A DNA stretch of 22,466 bases from Candidatus Faecousia faecipullorum (GTDB taxonomy: Bacteria; Bacillota; Clostridia; Oscillospirales; Oscillospiraceae), in assembly GCA_018710805.1 (NCBI GenBank), contig DVJG01000187.1, forward strand, positions 1 to 22,466, written 5' to 3'. Positions within the stretch are counted from its first letter, which is position 1. Every line of letters begins with the position of its first letter. Shown here one piece after another: positions 6,267-14,324 of this stretch. The position numbers were made by a program, and so were the translations under genes. The notes beneath the pieces are model-generated. The model had not been told where the DNA came from and did not search any database. It was given only the letters and a program-made list of their open reading frames with translations.

Positions 6267-7748
6267 ATGAAAAAACTCATTGCTCTGCTGCTGGCTGCTG
6301 TGATGATTGTCGGCCTGCTGGCTGGCTGCGGCGGCAACACCGCCCCTGCCACCGAAGCTCCCGCTGCCGAGGACAGCACCAAGGCTCCCCAGGTCAGCGA
6401 GAGCGGCGTGCCCGTCATCACCTGGTATCAGGTCGGCGGCGGTCAGCCCAAGGACATCGAAGCTTGGAATGCCATCGTCAACCCCTATCTGGAGGAGAAG
6501 ATCGGCGTCAACCTGAACCTGCAGGTTATTGGCTGGGGCGACTGGGGCGACAAGCGCACCATGCTGGTCCAGACCAACGATGATTACGACATCATCTTCA
6601 CCGACATGAGCACCTATGTCAACAACATTCAGATGGGCGCTTTTGCCGACCTGACCGAGATGATCAAGGAGACCCCCGGTATCACCGACCTGATTCCCGA
6701 GGACTACCTGAAGGCCTGTATGGTGGACGGCAAGCTCTACGGCATCCCCGCCTACAAGGACTCTTCCATGACCAACTTCTTCGTCTGGACCAAGTCCGAG
6801 GTTGAGCAGTTCTATCCTGACTACGCAGAAGGCCATGACCTGAAGAGCATCGATGCTGGCCTGCGCGCCGTTAAGGAAGGCACCGGCGTCACTCCTCTGA
6901 TGCTGAACAAGGACGGCATCTCCTGCGTCGTCGGCAACAACTATGATAACTTCGGCACCGGTCTGCCCGCCATCGGCGTCAGCTACCACGACGGCAGCAA
7001 CAAGGTCGTTCCCGTCTTCGAGCAGGAAGACGTTCTGGAGCAGCTGCGTATCCTGCACACCTGGTACAATGACGGTCTCATCAACTCCGACGCCAACACC
7101 CTCGACAGCTTCCAGGGCTACTGCTCCCTGGGCGTCAGCCAGGGTTGGCCCGGCGCCAGCGTGGGCTGGGGTGCTGGCCGCGGCGCTGAGGTCGTTGTGT
7201 CTCAGTTCGGCGACAGCGTTCTCTCCAACGACACCGTGCAGGGCTCCATGGCCTGCATCAACAACTCCTCCCCCAACAAGGAAGCCGCTCTGAAGCTCCT
7301 GGAGCTGGTCAACACTGACACCAAGCTTCGCGATATGTTGGCTTACGGTATTGAGGGCACCCATTTCGAGTACGTCGAAGAGGATGGCATCCAGAAGGTT
7401 AAGCGTCTGAACCAGGATTGGACCGCCGCTTCCTACACCCAGGGCAGCACCATGATCATGAGCCCTGAGGCCGGCACCATCGGCGACCAGAGAGAAGAGA
7501 TCCGTTCCCAGAACGAGAACGCCATTCCTTCCCCCGCTCTGGGCTTCTACTTCGACACCACCAACGTTAAGGACCAGCTGGCTGCCTGCTCCGCTACCTT
7601 CCTGACCTGGAAGCCCATGCTGTTCACCGGCGCCGCCAACCCCGACGAGGTTGTGCCTGAAATGATGGATCAGCTGCGTGCTGACGGCTTCGACGACATC
7701 GTTGCCGAGGCTCAGGCTCAGCTGGACGCCTACCTGGCTGCCCAATAA
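6267..7748 (+). CDS. Extracellular solute-binding lipoprotein of the sugar ABC importer (LplA-like)
   Basis: 493 residues with an AGGAGG site eight bases before the start. A lipoprotein signal peptide is clear: a basic MKK start, a hydrophobic stretch, then lipobox LLAGC with Cys21 as the lipidated residue. It is followed by a flexible Ala/Pro/Glu/Thr-rich linker (about 22-47). The mature part resembles LplA/YtcQ-type binding proteins, and the C-terminal ~130 residues (GFYFDTTNVKDQLAACSATF region) look like the DUF3502 domain typical of this group. The protein captures oligosaccharide outside the membrane and passes it to the two permeases upstream. Codon use is strongly biased to a few C/G-ending codons, suggesting high expression. 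The gene ends in a strong terminator. Cargo identity is an inference from the glycosidases around it. Confidence 0.94.
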   Translation: MKKLIALLLAAVMIVGLLAGCGGNTAPATEAPAAEDSTKAPQVSESGVPVITWYQVGGGQPKDIEAWNAIVNPYLEEKIGVNLNLQVIGWGDWGDKRTMLVQTNDDYDIIFTDMSTYVNNIQMGAFADLTEMIKETPGITDLIPEDYLKACMVDGKLYGIPAYKDSSMTNFFVWTKSEVEQFYPDYAEGHDLKSIDAGLRAVKEGTGVTPLMLNKDGISCVVGNNYDNFGTGLPAIGVSYHDGSNKVVPVFEQEDVLEQLRILHTWYNDGLINSDANTLDSFQGYCSLGVSQGWPGASVGWGAGRGAEVVVSQFGDSVLSNDTVQGSMACINNSSPNKEAALKLLELVNTDTKLRDMLAYGIEGTHFEYVEEDGIQKVKRLNQDWTAASYTQGSTMIMSPEAGTIGDQREEIRSQNENAIPSPALGFYFDTTNVKDQLAACSATFLTWKPMLFTGAANPDEVVPEMMDQLRADGFDDIVAEAQAQLDAYLAAQ

Positions 7749-7771
7749 GCAGAATCTGTTTCTATAACTTT

Positions 7772-7804
7772 GGGGCCGATGCGAAAGCATCGGCCCCATT
7801 TCTT
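7772..7804 (+). terminator. Intrinsic terminator of the ABC importer operon
   Basis: An 11-bp stem GGGGCCGATGC / GCATCGGCCCC (7772-7782 and 7787-7797) with a GAAA tetraloop is followed by ATTTCTTT. It lies 23 bp after the binding-protein stop. Confidence 0.88.
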
Positions 7805-7854
7805 TAAGAATTTATAATTGTAGAAAATCAATAGTAAATGTATCCTTTTGATAG

Positions 7855-7883
7855 TTCACAAGTCATAATTTATGATGTATGAT
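7855..7883 (+). promoter_or_regulatory. Promoter of the GH38 alpha-mannosidase gene
   Basis: TTCACA (7855-7860) and TATGAT (7878-7883) are separated by exactly 17 bp, each one base from consensus. A palindrome occupies the spacer. The leader to the start codon would be about 60 bases. Since a terminator precedes it, GH38 appears to be transcribed separately from the importer. Confidence 0.65.
7863..7875. promoter_or_regulatory. Candidate operator TCATAA-T-TTATGA in the GH38 promoter spacer
   Basis: A perfect 13-bp palindrome (6-1-6) lies between the -35 and -10 of the GH38 promoter, a classic place for a repressor. No second copy was noticed in the window. The protein that would bind it is unknown. 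Confidence 0.4.
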
Positions 7884-7949
7884 AATGTTGTATGCAGGGG
7901 CTTGCCATGCACATGAGGCATGTCCCGGAATGAACAGTGAGGTATCGTT

Positions 7950-10900
7950 ATGTATTTTATCGCACAGAGAATTCAGACAATCTGCAACCAGCTGGGTATG
8001 CTCCGGTTTGCGGACAGCCGTTCCCTGCCCGACTGGGAGTACAAGCGCGGCCAGTTCTTCCGCCCCGAAGAGGCTGACGCCAGCGCCACCCCCTGGGAAA
8101 AGTTCGACTGCCGGCATATGCACTGGTATGCCACCTACGCAGGCACCGACCAGTTTGACGGCAAGTTCAACGGTCAGCATACCGATTTCCACGGCATCCC
8201 CGGTGACCACTACTGGTTCCGCAGCCGTATTACCATCCCGGAAGATTTGGAAGGCAAGTCTGTGTGGCTGAAAATCCGCACCCAGATCGAAGAGTGGGAT
8301 GACGGCAAGAACCCCCAGTTCCTGGTGTTTGTCAACAAGGAAGTGGTTCAGGGCGCCGACATGAACCACCGGGAGATTCTGCTCCGGAAGAAGGCCGTGG
8401 GCGGCGAAACCATGGACATTGATATCCAGGCCTACACCGGCACCCTGCACATGGAGTTCAGCTTCCTGGCAGACCTCTACGTCCTGGACGAGGCTATCAA
8501 CAAGCTCTACTACGACATCCAGGTCCCCGTCTGGGCCTTTGACCGCATGGGTGAGGACAATAAGGTCCGGCTGGACATCCAGACCGTCCTGAACGATACC
8601 ATTAACCTTCTGGATATGCGGGTGCCCTACTCCCAGGACTTCTACGCCTCCCTGGAAAAGGCTCAGGCCTACATCACGGAGAACCTGTATGAGAAGATGG
8701 GCGGCTGGGACGACGTGGTTGCCACCTGCATCGGCCACACCCATATCGACGTGGCCTGGTGGTGGACCGTTGCCCAGACCCGGGAGAAGGTTGTCCGCTC
8801 CTTTGCCACCGTCCTGAAGCTCATGGAGGAGTTCCCCAGCTACAAGTTCATGTCCAGCCAGCCTGTTCTGTACTACTTCCTGAAGCAGCGCTATCCCGAG
8901 CTCTTTGAGAAGATTAAGGCCCGGGTGGCCGAAGGCCGCTGGGAGACAGAGGGCGGCATGTGGCTGGAAGCAGACTGCAACCTGACCTCCGGCGAATCCC
9001 TGGTCCGGCAGTTCCTCCACGGCAAGCGGTTCTTCAAAGAGGAGTTCGGCACCGACAATAAGATTCTGTGGCTCCCTGACGTGTTCGGCTACTCCGGCGC
9101 ACTGCCCCAGATCATGAAGAAGTCCGGCATTGATTACTTCATGACCACTAAGCTTGCCTGGAACCAGCTCAATAAGATTCCCAACGACACCTTCATCTGG
9201 CGGGGCATCGACGGAAGCGAAGTGCTGACCCACCTGGTCACCACCCTTGGCGTTGGTCAGGACCCCAAGCAGAGCTTCTTCACCACCTACAACGGAATGC
9301 TCCATCCCGACGCCATCATGGGCGGCTGGGAGCGCTACCAGAATAAAGAGATCAACAACGACATCCTGATTTCCTACGGTTACGGTGACGGCGGCGGCGG
9401 CCCCACCCGCCAGATGCTGGAGACCTCCGTCCGTATGGAGAAGGGCATCCGCGGCATTCCCAAGGTCCGCCAGGAGACCGCTCGGGTCTACTTTGACGAA
9501 CTGAATGAGCGGGTCAAGAATAACCGCCGCCTGGAAACCTGGGAAGGCGAATTCTACTTCGAGTACCACCGGGGCACATACACCTCCATGGCCCGGAACA
9601 AGAAGGGCAACCGCAAGAGCGAACTCCTGATGATGGACCTGGAACTGCTGGGCGTCCTGGCCGGGGATTACCCCATGGAGGAGGATACCCGCCTGTGGCG
9701 TGATATTATCCTGCTGAACCAGTTCCATGATATTCTCCCCGGCAGCTCCATTGCCGAGGTCTACGACGTGACCAAGGCGGAATATGACCAGCTTGCTGAG
9801 GAAGTCACCGGCATGATCGCCGACCGTCTGAACAAGCTGACCGGTGCCGGAAACGGCGTCACCGTGTTCAACACCCTGGGCTTCCGCCGCAGCGACGTGG
9901 TGAAGCTGGGAGATGTGAAGGCTGCCGGCCTGCAGGACGAGAACGGCAACGTCTACCCCGTCCAGCAGACCCCCGACGGCGCAGTGGCTTACATCAAGAA
10001 TCTTCCCTCCAAGGGCTATAAGACCCTGGCCGTGGTGGATGCCGAAGCCGCAAGCCCCTTCGTCCACGTGGACGACCATCACCTGGAGACGCCTTTCTAT
10101 TCCATCACTCTGGACGAGAACGGCCATATGAGCTCCATCTTCGACAAGGAATTCGATCGGGAACTGGTGAAGGAAGGCCAGGCGGCCAACATGATCCGGT
10201 GCTACGAGGACAAGCCCATTTACTACGACAACTGGGACATCGATATGTTCTATACCGAGAAGTCCTGGCCCGTCAACGACCTTGTGGAGATGAAGTGGGT
10301 CACCGACGGCCCCGTCTGCACCACCCTGGAGCTGACCTACAAGTGCAGCCTCAGCACCATCTATCAGAAGATTCACTTCTATGCCGATACCCGCCGTATC
10401 GACTTCGAGACCAAGGTGGATTGGAAGCTCCATCAGCACCTGCTGAAGGCCGAGTTCCCCGTGGACATCCACGCCGACGAAGCTACCTTCGAAATCCAGT
10501 TCGGCAATGTCACCCGGAAGACCCACAAGAACACCAGCTGGGATATGGCCCGCTTTGAAAGCTGCGCCCAGAAGTGGATGGACTTCTCCGAGGGCAACTA
10601 CGGCGTGAGCCTGCTTAACGACTGCAAGTACGGCCACAGCGTCAACGACGGCGTCATCGGCCTGACCCTGCTCAAGAGCGGCGTGGAACCCAACCCCAAC
10701 GCCGACGTGGAAGTGCATACCTTCACCTACTCCCTGTACCCCCACGGCGGCACCTGGAAGCAGGCAGGCACCGTCCAGGAAGCCTACAATGTCAACCAGG
10801 GCGCTTATGCGGTCAAGGGCGGCGAAGTGGGCAAGTGCGTGGAGTTCGCCTCCGTGGATAAGGACAATGTGCTTCTCGAAACCGTCAAGGAAGCCGAGAA

Positions 10901-11096
10901 TAAGAACGGCACGGTCCTCCGTCTCTACGAGTGCCAGAATTCCAGAACCAAGGTGACCCTGACGGCCCCCGCCGGCACCACCAAGGCCTACAGCACCAAC
11001 CTCATGGAAGAGATCGAAGAAGAGCTTCCCGTGGTGGACGGCAAAGTGTCCTTCACCATCAAGCCCTACGAGATCAAGACCATTCTGGTTCGCTGA
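7950..11096 (+). CDS. GH38 alpha-mannosidase, cytoplasmic
   Basis: 1048 residues. The start at 7950 has a GTGAGG site seven bases upstream. GH38 enzymes are retaining zinc-dependent alpha-mannosidases. The N-terminal beta domain (about 1-250) precedes the catalytic part, where His265 and Asp267 in GHTHIDVAWWW are zinc ligands, Asp377 in WLPDVFGYS is nucleophile and ligand, and His593 in NQFHDILPGSS is the fourth ligand. The rest is the helical bundle and C-terminal beta domains of the family. The length and the N-terminal domain fit the bacterial/MAN2C1-like cytosolic group; there is no signal peptide. It should remove alpha-linked mannose from imported N-glycan or mannan fragments. It has its own promoter and is followed by repeat copy 2, then a GH3 gene. 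All key residues are present; linkage preference cannot be told. Confidence 0.95.
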   Translation: MYFIAQRIQTICNQLGMLRFADSRSLPDWEYKRGQFFRPEEADASATPWEKFDCRHMHWYATYAGTDQFDGKFNGQHTDFHGIPGDHYWFRSRITIPEDLEGKSVWLKIRTQIEEWDDGKNPQFLVFVNKEVVQGADMNHREILLRKKAVGGETMDIDIQAYTGTLHMEFSFLADLYVLDEAINKLYYDIQVPVWAFDRMGEDNKVRLDIQTVLNDTINLLDMRVPYSQDFYASLEKAQAYITENLYEKMGGWDDVVATCIGHTHIDVAWWWTVAQTREKVVRSFATVLKLMEEFPSYKFMSSQPVLYYFLKQRYPELFEKIKARVAEGRWETEGGMWLEADCNLTSGESLVRQFLHGKRFFKEEFGTDNKILWLPDVFGYSGALPQIMKKSGIDYFMTTKLAWNQLNKIPNDTFIWRGIDGSEVLTHLVTTLGVGQDPKQSFFTTYNGMLHPDAIMGGWERYQNKEINNDILISYGYGDGGGGPTRQMLETSVRMEKGIRGIPKVRQETARVYFDELNERVKNNRRLETWEGEFYFEYHRGTYTSMARNKKGNRKSELLMMDLELLGVLAGDYPMEEDTRLWRDIILLNQFHDILPGSSIAEVYDVTKAEYDQLAEEVTGMIADRLNKLTGAGNGVTVFNTLGFRRSDVVKLGDVKAAGLQDENGNVYPVQQTPDGAVAYIKNLPSKGYKTLAVVDAEAASPFVHVDDHHLETPFYSITLDENGHMSSIFDKEFDRELVKEGQAANMIRCYEDKPIYYDNWDIDMFYTEKSWPVNDLVEMKWVTDGPVCTTLELTYKCSLSTIYQKIHFYADTRRIDFETKVDWKLHQHLLKAEFPVDIHADEATFEIQFGNVTRKTHKNTSWDMARFESCAQKWMDFSEGNYGVSLLNDCKYGHSVNDGVIGLTLLKSGVEPNPNADVEVHTFTYSLYPHGGTWKQAGTVQEAYNVNQGAYAVKGGEVGKCVEFASVDKDNVLLETVKEAENKNGTVLRLYECQNSRTKVTLTAPAGTTKAYSTNLMEEIEEELPVVDGKVSFTIKPYEIKTILVR

Positions 11097-11126
11097 GGAA
11101 TCACCGAGACTTTTTGACAACCTGAA

Positions 11127-11373
11127 AGGGGCGGCCTTTGCCGCCCCTGAGACTGTCGAAAAATCCCTTCGGGCTTTTCCGACAAACTTTGGCAGCCTGC
11201 TGCGCGCATAATTTATCCCCAATGGGGGGACAAATTCCACACTTGCAGTCTGAGAAGTGTTTTCTGCCAGGTACACGCCCCGGCAGAAAACGGTTTCCAT
11301 TTTATTTGCCGCCTACGGCGGCAAACTCTGCGAGGCTTTTTTGACATACTGAGGGGCGGCTTTTGCCGCCCCT
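11127..11373 (+). repeat. Composite multi-hairpin repeat, copy 2
   Basis: Stem-loops in order: 11127-11148 (AGGGGCGGC stem), 11154-11184 (TGTCG / CGACA plus A/T and C/G pairs), 11210-11236 (AATTT-T-CCCC with GGGG-A-AAATT), 11259-11291 (GTTTTCTGCC / GGCAGAAAAC, 13-nt loop AGGTACACGCCCC), 11305-11325 (TTTGCCGCC / GGCGGCAAA) and 11352-11372 (GGGGCGGC stem). Order, spacing and linkers match copy 1 at 1682-1937 read on the minus strand. The orientation relative to flanking genes is the same: downstream of one glycosidase gene and upstream of a co-directional gene. Confidence 0.8.
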
Positions 11374-11377
11374 TTCT
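11352..11377 (+). terminator. Possible weak terminator before GH3 (last hairpin of repeat copy 2)
   Basis: A GGGGCGGC / GCCGCCCC hairpin is followed by TTTCTT. The short T-run makes partial termination possible rather than certain. It lies about 25 bp before the GH3 start codon. Confidence 0.35.
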
Positions 11378-11397
11378 TGCAATGAGGAGTATTTGTC

Positions 11398-13638
11398 ATG
11401 GAAATTTACAAAAACCCAGAATATTCTCCGGAACAGCGGGCCGACGACCTTATTTCCCGCATGACCCTTCGGGAAAAGGTGGGCCAGCTGAGCCAGCGGC
11501 TTCATGGCATCGACTGCTACACCCGGGAAGGGGACCAGGTAGACTTGACCCAGACCCTCAAGGACGAGGTGGCATATTTCAGCGGCCTTGGGACCCTCTA
11601 TGGCCTTCACCGGGCAGACCCCTGGTATAACCGGGACTACCGCACGGGCCTGGAAGGCATACTTTCTGTGAAGGCACGGAATATGGTGCAGAAATATGTC
11701 CTGGACCGTTCACGCCTGGGCATTCCCGTGCTCTTCAGCACCGAATGCCCCCATGGCCACCAGGCTCTGGACGGCTATGTGCTGCCTGTAAACCTGGCCG
11801 TGGGCTGTGGCTTTGACCCGGCGCTTTTGGAGGAGGCTACCAAGGTGGCGGGACAGCAGCTGTCTGCCATGGGCATCGACTTGGCGCTGGTGTCCACGCT
11901 GGATGTGCTCCGGGACCCTCGCTGGGGACGCAGTGAGGAGTGCTACGGCGAGGACCCCTACCTTGCAAGTCAAATGGCCGCCGCAGCGGTTCGGGGCATC
12001 CAGAGCCAGGGGGTGGAGGTGGTGGCAAAACACCTCTGCGCCCAGGGAGAGACCACCGGCGGCATCAATGCCAGCGCGGCCCGCATTGGCCCCAGGGAAC
12101 TGCGGGAAATCCACCTGCCCCCTGTAAAAGCCTGTGTTGACGCAGGGGTCACGGCCTTTATGGCGGCCTACAATGAGATTGACGGCGTCTACTGCCACGG
12201 CAACCGTCAGCTTCTCACGGACATTTTACGGGAGGAATACGGCTTTCAGGGCTTCGTTATGTCCGACGGCGGGGCCATCGACCTCTTAGACACCGTCACC
12301 GGAGACCGTACTGCTTCTGGTGCCCTGGCCCTTCACGCAGGCGTGGACATGGGCCTTTGGGACACGGCGTTTCTGAAGCTGGAGGAGGCCGTGGACCGGG
12401 GACTGATTCCGGAAGCGGAAATCGACCAGGCGGTAAAGCGAATACTGGTGGTCAAATTCCGCAGAGGCCTCTTTGAGCACCCCTACATCCCCGAAGATGA
12501 CCGGTATTGCCGCTTCACTCCGGACAGCTATCCCCAGGTGAAAACCCTGGCAGAACACACCGCAGTGCTCCTGAAAAACGAAGGAAGCGTTTTGCCTTTG
12601 GACAGCGGAAAAAAACAGAAGATCGGCCTGGTGGGCCCCAGCGGGGACCTCCTGTATCACCAGCTGGGTGACTACACGCCCCCCATGCGCCCCGGCGTTG
12701 GAACCACGGTGAAGCAGGGCCTGGAAAAGCTGCTGAAAGACAGCCCCGTGGAGCTGATTTACGCTCCCGGATGTCCCATGTTTGAACAGGGTGAAAACCA
12801 GATCGCAGAGGCATTGAAACAGGTCGCGGACTGCCATGTGGTCATCGCGGCGGTGGGCGGCACGTCCAACCGCTTTACAGGGGGCGTATTCCAGGACAAC
12901 GGCGCCATGAAGAAGCAGGACACGGTTACCATGGACTGCGGCGAAGGCGTGGACGATGGCCGCCTCCGGCTCCCGGGAGACCAGCTCAAGCTGCTGAAAG
13001 CGCTGAAAGAAGCGGGAAAAACCGTGGTTACGGTGCTCATCTGCGGACGCCCCTATGAAATGGCGGAGATTACGGAATATTCCGATGCCATTTTCTGTTG
13101 CTTCTACCCAGGTCCCACCGGAGGCGAGGCCGCTGCGAAGCTGCTCTTTGGGGCCTGTGAGCCAGCAGGACGGCTCAGCGTGTCCCTGCCCGACTCTGTG
13201 GGCCAGCTTCCCGTATATTATAATCCCAAGGACTCCTATCGGGCAGGAAGCTACTATAACGCTTCTGCCCCCCGGTACCGCTTCGGCAGCGGCCTGAGCT
13301 ATACGACCTTTGCCTATACCCTGAAAGCCTCCCCGGAAAAGGATGCCTTGCAGGCTGTGTTCTCTGTGACAAACACCGGGAATCGTCCCGGCTGGGCGGT
13401 ACCCCAGCTGTACCTCCACCGGACCCAGGGCATGGCGACCGCGAGAATTCGTCAGCTTTGCGGATTTAAAAAGGTCCTGCTGCAGCCCGGCGAAAGCAAA
13501 ACCGTGACCATTCCCATCCCCAGTGAAAGCCTCATGGAGTTTGACGCCTCCATGAAGCCCGTCCTGACCCCGGGCAGAATGGAATGGTTCCTGGGTGACA
13601 GCGGACAGACGTACCTGCAGGGAGATTTTACCCTCTAA
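11398..13638 (+). CDS. GH3 beta-glycosidase (beta-glucosidase-like, three-domain)
   Basis: 746 residues. The start has GAGGAG eight bases upstream. The order is a GH3 TIM barrel (about 15-330) with RDPRWGRSEECYGEDP (172-187), Lys211-His212, and catalytic nucleophile Asp290 in GFVMSDGGAID; then the alpha/beta sandwich (about 370-600) with KIGLVGPSGD and a GEGVDDGRLRLPG loop likely bearing the acid/base Glu; then a C-terminal fibronectin III-like domain (about 650-746). This layout is that of beta-glucosidases/beta-xylosidases rather than the short NagZ type, which uses a His-Asp dyad. No signal peptide is seen, so it is cytoplasmic. In this locus it could act on beta-linked glucose, xylose or GlcNAc; sequence alone does not decide. 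It follows GH38 and ends at a bidirectional terminator. Confidence 0.92.
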   Translation: MEIYKNPEYSPEQRADDLISRMTLREKVGQLSQRLHGIDCYTREGDQVDLTQTLKDEVAYFSGLGTLYGLHRADPWYNRDYRTGLEGILSVKARNMVQKYVLDRSRLGIPVLFSTECPHGHQALDGYVLPVNLAVGCGFDPALLEEATKVAGQQLSAMGIDLALVSTLDVLRDPRWGRSEECYGEDPYLASQMAAAAVRGIQSQGVEVVAKHLCAQGETTGGINASAARIGPRELREIHLPPVKACVDAGVTAFMAAYNEIDGVYCHGNRQLLTDILREEYGFQGFVMSDGGAIDLLDTVTGDRTASGALALHAGVDMGLWDTAFLKLEEAVDRGLIPEAEIDQAVKRILVVKFRRGLFEHPYIPEDDRYCRFTPDSYPQVKTLAEHTAVLLKNEGSVLPLDSGKKQKIGLVGPSGDLLYHQLGDYTPPMRPGVGTTVKQGLEKLLKDSPVELIYAPGCPMFEQGENQIAEALKQVADCHVVIAAVGGTSNRFTGGVFQDNGAMKKQDTVTMDCGEGVDDGRLRLPGDQLKLLKALKEAGKTVVTVLICGRPYEMAEITEYSDAIFCCFYPGPTGGEAAAKLLFGACEPAGRLSVSLPDSVGQLPVYYNPKDSYRAGSYYNASAPRYRFGSGLSYTTFAYTLKASPEKDALQAVFSVTNTGNRPGWAVPQLYLHRTQGMATARIRQLCGFKKVLLQPGESKTVTIPIPSESLMEFDASMKPVLTPGRMEWFLGDSGQTYLQGDFTL

Positions 13639-13650
13639 AAACCCAAAAAG

Positions 13651-13679
13651 AGCGGCTGCCGAGTTTCTCGGCAGCCGCT
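13651..13679. terminator. Bidirectional terminator between GH3 and the convergent mannose operon
   Basis: A perfect 13-bp stem (13651-13663 with 13667-13679) has a TTT loop. On the minus strand it is followed by CTTTTTGGGTTTTT, a good U-tract for the YesL-ended operon. On the plus strand TTCTGCTTT follows, weaker but usable for GH3. The two genes converge here with 47 bp between them. Confidence 0.85.
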
Positions 13680-13685
13680 TCTGCT

Positions 13686-14324
13686 TTATGGCGTATTCTG
13701 GGCCTCCATGTTTTGGAAGATGGGCATGAGCAGAGCGCTTGTGATGTAGCAGGCGAAGGAAAAGCCGATGATCAGCCAGAAAACAAGGGTCCGGACAAAG
13801 GTCTGGGCAGAAAAATACAGGATGATGAAGGGCAGAATGTTCACCAAAAGAATGACAACCGTTCGGGGGAGCTTCACAACGCTTAAAATGGTGGCGTTGA
13901 TAAAGTGCTGCCGGAGGCTGTTTTCATACCGCACAATAAGCGGGAAGAGGTATCCGGATATGGCCAGCACCAAAGCTGTCAAAGCGATGACAATGCCTTT
14001 GCAGATGGAGGCGGTGCTGCCGGTCAGGTAAGACATGACAAGAAGCAGATTGCATCCCATGCCAATGAGGAAGATCAGAATGCAGAGCCAGGCAATGGTG
14101 GCCTGTTTGAAATTCTCCTTAAATGCCCGGAAGAAGGGCTTGAGCAAGCCCTGGTCCTGGTCGGATACAATGTCCTGGGTCAGCTTATGGACGGCGCACC
14201 AGGATGCGCCGACGGTGACCACGGGAAGGGAACAGATGAGAAACAACAGATTGGCCAAAATCATGTCGCCCACCCGGCCCAGGAAATGGATAAAGGGATT
14301 TTCGAGATTAAATAGGTCTTTCAT
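13686..14324 (-). CDS. YesL family membrane protein (DUF624)
   Basis: 212 residues from the ATG at 14324, with CAGGAG six bases upstream; the frame extends further but lacks a site. It begins MKDLFNLENPFIHFLGRVGDM, the typical YesL start, and has about five hydrophobic segments (for example ILANLLFLICSLPVVTVGA and VVILLVNILPFIILYF), so it is an integral membrane protein. Its role is not established; YesL genes travel with YesM/YesN two-component systems and sugar transporters in Firmicutes. Here its start overlaps the end of the YesN-like regulator gene by 17 bp, which suggests translational coupling. It is the last gene of the mannose operon, just before the bidirectional terminator. No histidine kinase gene accompanies it. 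Confidence 0.9.
   Translation of the reverse strand: MKDLFNLENPFIHFLGRVGDMILANLLFLICSLPVVTVGASWCAVHKLTQDIVSDQDQGLLKPFFRAFKENFKQATIAWLCILIFLIGMGCNLLLVMSYLTGSTASICKGIVIALTALVLAISGYLFPLIVRYENSLRQHFINATILSVVKLPRTVVILLVNILPFIILYFSAQTFVRTLVFWLIIGFSFACYITSALLMPIFQNMEAQNTP

Larger units (their letters stand above)
11097..11397. other. 301-bp intergenic region filled by repeat copy 2
   Basis: Between the GH38 stop and the GH3 start there is no gene. Nearly the whole interval is the multi-hairpin repeat with its flanking direct repeats (11110-11148 and 11336-11372). No convincing -35/-10 pair for GH3 was found, so GH3 may depend on read-through from GH38. Confidence 0.75.

Noticed and set aside
6246..7799. 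A 517-residue minus-strand open frame opposite the binding-protein gene
   Set aside because: It is a shadow caused by the strong codon bias of the highly expressed binding protein; its protein is a repetitive G/V/A/H-rich string.
7863..11300. A 1145-residue open frame on the minus strand opposite GH38
   Set aside because: It is antisense to a gene with complete GH38 catalytic motifs. Its protein is low-complexity (rich in G, V, H, L, D), and it is kept open by the codon bias of the plus-strand gene. It also runs through the repeat.
1682..11373. CRISPR array or IS element as explanation of the repeats
   Set aside because: Only two long dispersed copies occur, with no regular spacers, no cas genes and no transposase frame.
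11398..13638. GH3 protein as a NagZ-type N-acetylglucosaminidase
   Set aside because: The single-domain layout and the KHFPGHG-type His-Asp dyad motif are absent. The three-domain plan with a fibronectin-like C-terminus points to the beta-glucosidase-like branch.
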